Assembly (NCBI GenBank): GCA_900323505.1
Contig: OOIN01000013.1
Coordinates: forward strand, 186,001-250,000
Direction: 5' to 3'
DNA length: 64,000 nucleotides
Source of the DNA: Ustilago trichophora
Taxonomy: Eukaryota; Basidiomycota; Ustilaginomycetes; Ustilaginales; Ustilaginaceae
Shown: positions 55,928 to 64,000 of the stretch, piece after piece
Layout of the letters: every line of letters starts with the position of its first letter
Numbering within the stretch: the stretch's first letter is position 1
The notes under the pieces: model-generated
The model's database searches: none
Told to the model about the DNA's origin: nothing
Seen by the model: the letters and a program-made list of their open reading frames with translations, nothing else
Position numbers and translations under genes: made by a program

Positions 55928-57049
55928 GGTCTTTTCAACGGACCGACAGCTGAAGCAGAGCAAGAGCAAGAGCAAGCAGCAGCACCAGGTGCCCAAGATG
56001 AACACAAGCGGATTCGGCCCCTCCGCTCGACACAATCAGGGTTTCACTTGCTTTTTTGCCAAGGTCGCGGTTCCGGCTTCGGGCCCTTGCTTGGCCTCGG
56101 TCTGCATCTCTCTATTGCTCGACCCAAGAAAACAACACACGAAATGTGAGCCGTGTACAGTATTATTTTTTTCTTAGTGAGAAAATTAAAATTCACCTTC
56201 AGAGAGAGAATCCTCAGTCAACAATTGGGCGTAAAAAGAAGGAAAGAAAAAGAGGCCGGCCCACCAATGCACACGGAGCAGCAGCAGCAGCTTCATGCTC
56301 AAAGGGACAGCATTCGACACTCAGCAGCGGTGGCGATGGCAACCAACACCTACATAACCTTACAGCCACTGCTTTATGCGTGGAGGCTGAAATTGGGCGT
56401 TACCAAACACTCTCATAGCACAACGATAGCGGGTGCAGATGCAGTTGCAGGGATCATGAGCACTCATCTCGCGCTTGCATCGATCTTCAACGATCGTCCC
56501 TCGAAACTGGATCGAGCAACAGGAAAGACGATTAAGACATGCGTACAGCGAGACAGAGAGAGGAAGAGTACGACAACGATCTGTATCGGTCATCACCCTC
56601 TGTCTTGAGTCATTTGAGCGACTTGTTGACCTCTTATGCCGGTTGGGATGGCCGATCTTTGAGCCCTGCGGCATCTTGAACGGCCGTTTGAAGCAAAACT
56701 CAATCAACCTTAGATCAAAATGGCGCCTGAATCCGGGTAACAAGGCGGCCTACGCTGAGTTTTTTTTTTCTTTTTTTTTTTCTCTTTTTTGGTGAAGCCT
56801 TGATGGCTTGATTGACGGATTTGAGTGGCTGCGCTACGCGCCACTGTGAGAGCAGCACAAAAGCAATCCACAGTACAGCTCTGGATGCTCCACGAGGGAC
56901 CTTTTTCCTACTTGTGCAGCGATTGCATGTATGCGGCCCCTCGGTGTTGCGCCACTACCCTAGCCCCCACTCTGCTGTTCTCGCTGACATCCGAATCAAA
57001 GAAAAATTCGCTTCGTATCGCTTGTACCTGAAGTGAGAAATCGAGTTCG

Positions 57050-57052
<3 letters not shown>

Positions 57053-57113
<61 letters not shown>
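57053..57113 (+). repeat. AG dinucleotide microsatellite, about 30 units
   Basis: An uninterrupted purine run of about 60 bases, AG repeated. It produces an artificial Ser/Leu repeat in a minus-strand frame. Confidence 0.95.
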
Positions 57114-57114
<1 letters not shown>

Positions 57115-57401
57115 GATGCTCTCGATCAACAGCCGAATGAGTTTACCCAGCAAGTAGAAGCAGCCGGAATCGACTGAACACCGATGAAATGCGTCGAGTC
57201 TCTCTGGCGGTGAGACAGCCGGGTGGAAGTACTGCACACTCGATGCGTTGCTGAAACGAGTTGGAAAACGCAGAGACGAGAGCATCACACGCTGCAGCGA
57301 CAGCGACACCAAAAGGGTCCTTCCCACGACATCAACAGCAGCAGTCAGCAGCGATGCAGCAAATCCGCAACACCGGCTACTTTTTTTCTCAGCAGTACGG
57401 T

Positions 57402-57442
57402 GTACAGTACAGTACAGTACAGTACAGTACAGTACAGTACAG
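57402..57442 (+). repeat. Pentanucleotide repeat AGTAC x8
   Basis: Eight tandem copies of ACAGT/AGTAC. The unit equals the TGTAC core on the other strand that also occurs in short clusters in other intergenic regions. Confidence 0.95.
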
Positions 57443-59389
57443 CGAAATGAAGGGCAGCCGACTGAGAATGCGAGACTGCGAGGCTGCACCGGACCACAAA
57501 GTTGACACAAAGGGCGAGAACCTTTTTCTTGGTACTGTGTGTAAAAAGAAACTTTACCCACGGTCGAATCAGGCTGATTTGAGTCACGCACTGAGAGTCA
57601 CAGGAACAAGAAAAAAGTGGAGGAAGCAAGCGTCTTCTGATGCTTCTGATGCTGCTGATGCTGCTGTTGTTGTTGTTGCTGCTGTCACTCTTATGAAGGG
57701 CACTGGGGCGCAATGACGGTACCAAAAGTCGGAAAGGGCCCAAAATGGCGGTGCTTGAAATTTTATTGCTCAGAAAGGGTTCGTCAAGTCGGCAGCACCA
57801 CAAGACGCAAGCTTTTCCCTTTTTTTCCCCCACGCTGTGAAGAGACCAAGACATGACAATTTTTAGACTTCGAGTTGCAGCCACAAAGAGCTCATGCACC
57901 TTCAAACATTTTTTCTTTCAAAAAAATCAATAAAAGCAAAATAAAATTTGGCCGTGGAAGAACTCAGCTGGGTACGGGCGATCCGAACTCAGCTACAGTA
58001 CCAGGCCTGAGAGACGGACTCGCACGCTCAAGGTCAATTTGAAAATGGATTGTCTCTGAAACCACGGATCGCGTTCCACTTGGCAGAGTGTCATTTTCGG
58101 GCACGGACGGGACACGTCTGGTGGACCTTTTTTTGAACGGACCGTCACACCACGGGCTAGAGACGGCCCACGGAATCGTCGCACTTCTCGTTTGCACGGG
58201 ACACATTGAAGTGCAAGGCACAGGCAGACACAGGCACAGATGAGCAAGAGAGAGTGTAGTGGGCGAAAGGGGCTCGGTGCGTCGACGGACTCCATCTTCC
58301 GACCTCATTCCGAACAAGGTGCCAAAATCGAGCTTGGTCACTGGATCGATTCCTCTGTCTGGATTTTCGCAGAAGGGTCAGCGGCGTTGACAGAAGCGAA
58401 TCAAAAATGTACATCGAAAAGAGAGGTGCGCTGTGCTCGCCGGCACAGAGTCGCTGCTTTGTTGCATCGAGATGAACACGCGCCGCGCGTCGTAAAAGCG
58501 CATCCTCCCGTCAAGCTTCTCTCTGGCCACCATCTTGCCTGTCGCCCTCTTCTTGACATTCACCGATACGGTTGGATCACTCTTGGAAGCTGAAGTTGGG
58601 GGTAAGCACCAGCATCACCCCCCTTTCTCGTGGCTCGCAAGGATAAACGATATGCACCCAACGACCAAAATAGCTTTTGAGGGCGATGCGGAGGCGGAGC
58701 AAGGGCCCCCTCATCTTTCTCTCCTTCTCTTGGATAGCAGATAGAGAGCGGTATAGCGTGGGAGTGGAGCCATTTCGGTAAGCCTCGGCTGTCTTCGCCA
58801 TGTGCCAGAGCGTGAGCACAGCAAAAGGTCGATTCTCATGCGGCAGTGCTTCGGTTAGAGCGATCAATTTCTGGGGTTCCAGCACCAGCGGCAGAGCGTT
58901 TCCCTCCGGCGACCTAATTTCGAATTTATTTCCAACCATGGTTGGAGTGGTTTTTACACCATTGTGTCTCACAGAGAATTGGCTCGCGACATGTGAAGCG
59001 AGCTGTAGGAACAAGGTTCGAGCGGCGGTAGAGGGTGAAACTTTGATTCTCCACTGATTCTCAACGCGAAACGACGTTGTCGCTTCTCCTCATTTTGAAG
59101 CGATGCGCCGTAGATCCCGAGAAAAGAAAAGGAAAGGAAGAAAAGGGGGGAGGATTTGAAGACCTTGGACAAATTCGCCGTTTTTTTTTTCTTTTTTTTT
59201 CTTTTATTTTTGGACGCAGGAATGCTGCTGTGTCTCATTCAGGGACCTTAAAGCTCGTGTCTCGGCGTCTTTATTGGCATTATTGTCGGACCTGCGAGAT
59301 CCTTTTGTTTCGATATGCGCTCTGTTGCTAGAGAAAGAGAGCGTGAGAGAGATCTTGAGCTCAGATCGAAGCGCTTCTCGTGATTGGCA

Positions 59390-59420
59390 CGAACGGGTCC
59401 TTTTGATTTGAACCCGTTCG
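59390..59420. repeat. Perfect 9-bp inverted repeat
   Basis: CGAACGGGT (59390-59398) and its complement ACCCGTTCG (59412-59420) flank a 13-base spacer. It could form a hairpin in RNA or DNA. A second short stem-forming stretch (CCTTACAAGG) follows immediately. Confidence 0.6.
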
Positions 59421-62400
59421 CCTTACAAGGCGGCGCCAAGTCATGGTGCTTGCTCTCCCCGACCTGAGGCTAAACTGCCGTATCTGCACACACAGGCTTG
59501 CGGTCACAGTTCGCGCTGCGGGTTCTGCAAGATACCCTCGATTCCGTGAGAAAGGGAACGCCCAGTCTTGTCGATGGCTGCACGGCCGATCGTCGTCCGC
59601 ACCTTGAGCTTCCGAACACAGAAACGGAAAGCGGAACGGAAAACGCAAAAACGAAAAACGAGGTGGAACAACAGACAGGGGATCGTCAACGTAGCGCAAA
59701 ATGTTCTGCAGAGAAGCTCAAAAAGCTCAAAAAGCGGCTTGCCGATGCAGGTCAACGACGCCCACAACGCCCAACTGCATACATACATAACAAAGCAATG
59801 CCTGGTCAGCCTTGTGGCCAAGCGAGTGCGAGCAGAAAGTGCCTTCGCGTGGGAGTCAAAGTACAGCTCGGTTAAGAGAGAGAAGAGGACCGTGAAGGGG
59901 AAGGTTGTAGATTTCTGCAGGACAAAACGGAAAAAGGAACAAGAAGAAAATAAATAAATACTTGAAAGAAAAGAAAAGAAAACAGGGGCAGCCAAATGCA
60001 AGCAGCCGAACCTATGGTCTTCACAAGCCTCCTCTACCATGAGTGCATCATTGTTGGTTGTATGATCCAGAGACTGGAAACGGGGGCCGTGGAAGCCATC
60101 CTCAAGGATGGAAATACGATGGACATGCAAGCGGGTTGGCGTACAGTGAGTGTGCTTCGCATCAATCAAGGCGTGAGTCGATCCTCCGCTTTTTCAAGCG
60201 GCAGCAAGTCATCTTTCTGGGTCCTTGTCATCGTGAAACTGTGAAAGAGACTGTGCAGATGAGAGATCCGTCATGCAGCCAGGAAAATACGATCGCCATG
60301 CAATCTCCGCATCTTTCAGCTTGCCGTACACTTGTGTGAAGGTGGGATCGAACTGCTGCCCTTCGTGGCAAATGCAAATATGGTCCATTGCTCGGTGTTG
60401 TTGCTGCCGCTGGGCGTCAGTAAAAATCAGCTTTCTGCAAGTCCAGTCAGCTTCGACGACCAAAAGCACGGCAGTGGCTGTAACGCACTGCTGTTGTGAC
60501 CCCCTGAAAAACAAGAAGAAAAAGAAAATCGAGGGTGCACTTCTTGTCGCGTGCGCCGCTTCCCCGGTCGGATTTTGAAACAGATCGACAAGGCAGATGG
60601 ATCGTTGCGTGATGTGCATTTAGAGTCCTTGTCTCGGCCTCTTTACATTGTTCTCCTCTTCCAATCTTCCAATCCCATCCAACCGTTTGCTTTGCTCAAT
60701 AAAGGCTTTTTTTGCACCCCACTTTTTTGTCAAAACATCATCTGGAGCACTTCTCATCTGCTCACCACAGCCGCCTCCATCAGCAAGCGATTGCGAACGG
60801 GAGCACACCGAAATATCAAGCGGTTCTGCGGGACTCTGTGCTCAATTGCCGCTTCACTCAATCTGGCGTCAAACAGTATCCAAGAGGTTGTCTCATTTGA
60901 TGATCCGAGTGTTGGGATGAACCCCCCGTTCTGCGGTCTCTGCACGGTCTCTGCTCAATTCGGTCAACTGATGAGCAATCAAACTGCAATCAATGCAGCG
61001 AATCTGTGGCGTCAATCCGCGGAACTCGTCCTTTGGACCACACGTTGTCGAGGGTGATCAGCATGAAAAGTGTCGGGGTCAGACGTGCGTAGGGTTGTCA
61101 CTGTTGAAGACGACGAGCGGAGCGGAGTGAGAAATCAAAAGAGAAAATCGCACCAATCTTGTCGGAATCCATTCAGCCCTATCTGCCGTTGATCGGGCTT
61201 CTACTGCGTGAGTCCGATTCGACCCGGCAGCATAGCGCAGAAGGCGTGGACGATGCACGCCGATCATCTGCTGCATCCTTCTACAGTACCACCTCGGTGG
61301 CAATCGACTGACGAGTCTGACCATTCTGAGTGCATTGTACTGTACTGTACATCAGGCTGAGGGATACCTTTTTTTCTCTGGGAAATTTTCCAACTCCGAA
61401 TCCGAGCTGCTGCAGAGCGCCACAAGAGCCAAGAGAGAGAGAGGGGGGTTGAAAAAGAGGGTCTCTCTTTGTACTGTATCTGCTGCTTGTCATTGGTCCT
61501 TCCAAGGACAATATCAACAACGGCGGTCTGCACCGTCTGCACTCTGCAACTCTTTCTGCCTGTCGGCGAGCAACAGTGAACAAATTAGTGTTCAGTCGCA
61601 GAAGATTTTTCGGTCGATGGTCCCGGGTCGCTCTACCCGCTGCTGTTTTCCTGCGTCTCCAAGACAGCCTCGTGGCCAATCTTGCATCGCAGAACGTCGG
61701 AACCGCTCTTCCTATTATTCGTTTTGCTGTGCGTCAACTCCAATGTATGTACGTATGGTGCCATCGATCCTTTCCGCTGATGGTGGTGGGACACATCCTG
61801 CAGATTGTTCTCACCGCCGAAACCCGAAGCAAAAAAGACCCACTATACTTGGCAGATTTCAGTCGAGTCGGCCGTAAGATGTGAATCTTTCTCGGTCGGA
61901 AACGATGTACCGACGGCGACTTGCAACTTACCACATGGCAATTAAAGGCTCTGCGGGGTCTTTGGCATCCCACGCTCACCCTGGAAAGCAAAAGGAGTTG
62001 ACCGAACAATCACAGTCACTGATCATAATTCAAAGTCCTGCTCCTTGTTTCAATATAGCACAGCCTCAACGCACCGACAATGATCAGATTCACACTGTGT
62101 GGGCATTTAACATCCAAAGCGGTGAGTGGACGAGGAAATGGAGAGCCTGCGTAAGTACGATGTTTGGAAATTTTTCCGAGGCCGAATTGGCTTCCGATTC
62201 CCGAACGAAGCTTTCTGGCCCTCTTTCGATAAGCGAGAAAAAGCTTTTTTTATTGCAATCTTTTCTGTTCGGCCCGCCACCACTTACTCCAGAGCTCCTC
62301 TCATAGCTGTGGGAAAAAGCTGCAGTTGAAACACATAAAACCAAGCACGCGCCTTCGCTTGTAAGACTTCTCTATTGACTCGCTACTACCATGTGGCGAT

Positions 62401-62619
62401 GACGTCGACTGCTCCAAGCGAGTCGTGAACGCGCTCTGCCAGCATTAGTCGCCAAAGAATTTCCCACGAGTTCAGCCAAGTCGTATCCCCTCCCTCTCAC
62501 GACGCGACCCCTTTCTTCGTGGTGGACCCTGATCGAGGTTACGGTGTCTTGATCTTCTTCCCCACGGCCGTCACGAGAGCTTTGACAAGGCGTCTAACCG
62601 AGCACCGCCTCTTGTGCTC

Positions 62620-62653
62620 AAAAAAAAAAAAATAATAATAATAAAAAAAAAAA
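62620..62653 (+). repeat. A-run with ATA repeats
   Basis: Thirteen A, then TAATAATAATA, then eleven A. Low-complexity AT stretch in otherwise GC-balanced DNA. Confidence 0.9.
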
Positions 62654-64000
62654 CACTCGTTCAGCAACACTTTTCAATGGCCTTCCCCGTCATCCTTCGC
62701 GCGACACATTTGCCACTGGCCTCTTCTCGAGCTGTTTAGGTTGACGGCTACAGACAGACCTTGTATGGGCAGACAGATTGGTCTTTGGCCCTCACCATCG
62801 ACCTGGGTTGCTCACTCTGGAAATAGGAACGCGAGCTCGAATACAAATCGGCTACTCCTCGCGAGACAGATGACCGAAGCGTGTCGTTCCGACTTCCGCA
62901 ACACTGTGCCATCGCTGCATTTGATCGCCGGCGTCTCGACACGATCTGCCCCCGCGGTCGAACACCAGATATCGGCGGAAAGCCAATAGATCCCCTACCT
63001 CTCCACAACACACCCTTGTATGATGTAAGGCGACCGATTTCACTTTTGGAGCTTCTGTCTCGTCAAACAGCCGAGATGAATGGATATGCAGGTTTTCTCT
63101 CTCATGGCGCACGGCATCGTGCGAAAAGTATCGACCGAAAAGCTAATCTTCATCTTGTTCGCACGGCCGACTTCTCGCAGAAAAGATAGCACCAAGCTGG
63201 ATTGTACAGGATGGAAAAGGTGAGTTAGGCCACGGTTGTTCATCGGGTGGACCGGTTGATTGACACCTTTCGGCCAAATCGCAAGTGCATCTTGTGGATC
63301 AAAGACGCAGACCTATTATGGACAAAATATGCCGATCAGATGCCACAACGATCCAGTTCGGATCTTCCAAATCTCAGACGTTGTCGAGGACGAAGATGTC
63401 TTTGCGGACAGCAAATTCGCAATCATCCGGCTTGGACACCGAGAAGCACTACGAACTGGAACGTGAGACATACCGCTAGAGGTCTGGGCCATGTATCCAG
63501 GACGATAGGGACCGGCAAAGTCCGAACTACAAAGTAGTGTCTGAGATGTAGTTGGTAGACAGGTGTCAGTGGCAGCGAGCAGCGCCACAACTTTAGGTTT
63601 AGCTTTGCATCTACCTGGAACACGATAGAGATCAGCGTGGGCTGACGGGACATGGTGGAGCACAGCCTCTTGAAACGACGGTAGATTCTTTAAACTTGGG
63701 TCAAGGATAAACAACAAAACGAGTCATTGTTGGCGTCGAGGCAGATTGGACATATGGGGGTTAGGGCGCGGCGTCGAAGATTAGTCGGCGTCTTCGCCGA
63801 GGAAGAGGGTCCGAGAAGTGTCACAGGGCCATGTGGAACCACGGCACGAGATGCTGTCGATCCCAAAGACATGCTGGGGCTGACCTGCCTTGTGGCATTG
63901 CGCATCGCAAAGACAGTACGGAAGAACAAAAGGTGCGAAACAGCAAGAGTTCGAATATCGGCTTGGCTGCTGTACTGTATGTACCGGACAAACAAAAAGG

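Larger units (their letters stand above)
50417..64000. other. Gene-poor region of about 13.5 kb
   Basis: No ORF here matches a protein family I recognise. The longest frames (227 codons at 56908-57591, 221 at 59504-60169, 186 at 57345-57905, 180 at 61335-61877) are low complexity, repeat-driven or without a proper ATG. A minus-strand frame at 58577-59014 has balanced composition but starts with TTG. The left edge should contain the RFX promoter and leader. The rest is rich in homopolymers and short tandem repeats, listed separately. No terminal repeats, target duplications or transposase/reverse-transcriptase motifs were seen. Fragmented genes hidden by frameshifts cannot be excluded. Confidence 0.6.

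Noticed and set aside
56908..57591. 227-codon minus-strand ORF
   Set aside because: Much of it is a Ser/Leu repeat created by the AG microsatellite and a Tyr/Cys repeat created by the AGTAC repeat.
59380..59470. tRNA-Thr-like stretch on the minus strand (CTTGTAA loop followed by GGTTCAAATC)
   Set aside because: The anticodon stem does not pair with a seven-base loop, and no D-arm or acceptor stem can be formed. The GGTTCAAATC resemblance comes from an inverted repeat.
60340..60365. GTTCGATCCC on the minus strand resembling a tRNA T loop
   Set aside because: Flanking bases do not pair into a T stem and no other arm is visible.
63690..63995. CPICLD motif in a minus-strand ORF, suggesting a RING finger at the window edge
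   Set aside because: The motif is followed by DSFCCLSLTQV and a stop, with none of the remaining zinc ligands, and no splice junction restores them.
50417..64000. A transposon or retroelement filling the gene-poor region
   Set aside because: No long terminal repeats, inverted ends, reverse transcriptase, integrase or transposase motifs could be seen in any frame.

Overview
The window looks like nuclear DNA of a basidiomycete, most probably a smut-type fungus (Ustilaginomycetes). Genes are dense, intron-poor and on both strands. Introns are short (about 90-155 nt) with GT..AG ends. Proteins are eukaryotic housekeeping types with long Ser/Gln/Pro-rich disordered arms. No rRNA, convincing tRNA, CRISPR array, insertion sequence or recognisable transposon was found. 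The lineage call rests on gene style, not on a marker gene.

Layout. 0.7-9.6 kb: a Ser-rich protein of unknown function (+), then on the minus strand a PAAF1/Rpn14-like WD40 protein, the GPI mannosyltransferase GPI10/PIG-B and the TFIIH subunit TFB2. 10.1-20.6 kb: DPH2 (+, diphthamide synthesis), a CCC1/VIT iron transporter (-) and a Claspin/MRC1 replication-checkpoint gene (+). 20.9-31.2 kb: a fused mitochondrial release-factor methyltransferase plus peptidyl-tRNA hydrolase (-), an aldo-keto reductase of the Kv-beta type (+), a His-tract protein (+), a YMC1-type mitochondrial carrier (-), exosome subunit RRP40 (+, three exons) and a RAMP4/YSY6 protein (-, three exons). 31.5-50.4 kb: ATG13 (-), a securin-like gene (+), the DYRK kinase YAK1 (+), an uncertain ORF (-), mitochondrial ribosomal protein uS9m (+) and an RFX-family transcription factor (-). 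50.4-64.0 kb: about 13.5 kb with no convincing protein gene but many simple repeats, and one decamer that matches a TTAGGG telomerase template.

Reading-frame quality is patchy. Genes at 0.7-9.6 kb and 20.9-31.2 kb are open. Genes at 10.1-20.6 kb and 31.5-50.4 kb carry several single-base frameshifts each. Most that I could resolve are one base missing from a short homopolymer (C6 to C5, A5 to A4, T5 to T4 and similar), and conserved protein sequence continues in the next frame. Because the affected genes are conserved and some probably essential, block-wise sequencing or assembly error is a better explanation than decay. These genes are given as one CDS span with the frameshifts noted.

The genes are mostly unrelated housekeeping functions rather than one pathway. 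Several touch translation quality (DPH2, the methyltransferase-hydrolase fusion, uS9m) and growth control (YAK1, ATG13, MRC1). The most notable items are the fusion protein, the possible telomerase RNA template in the gene-poor end, and an inverted pair of iron-type GATA sites between CCC1 and MRC1.
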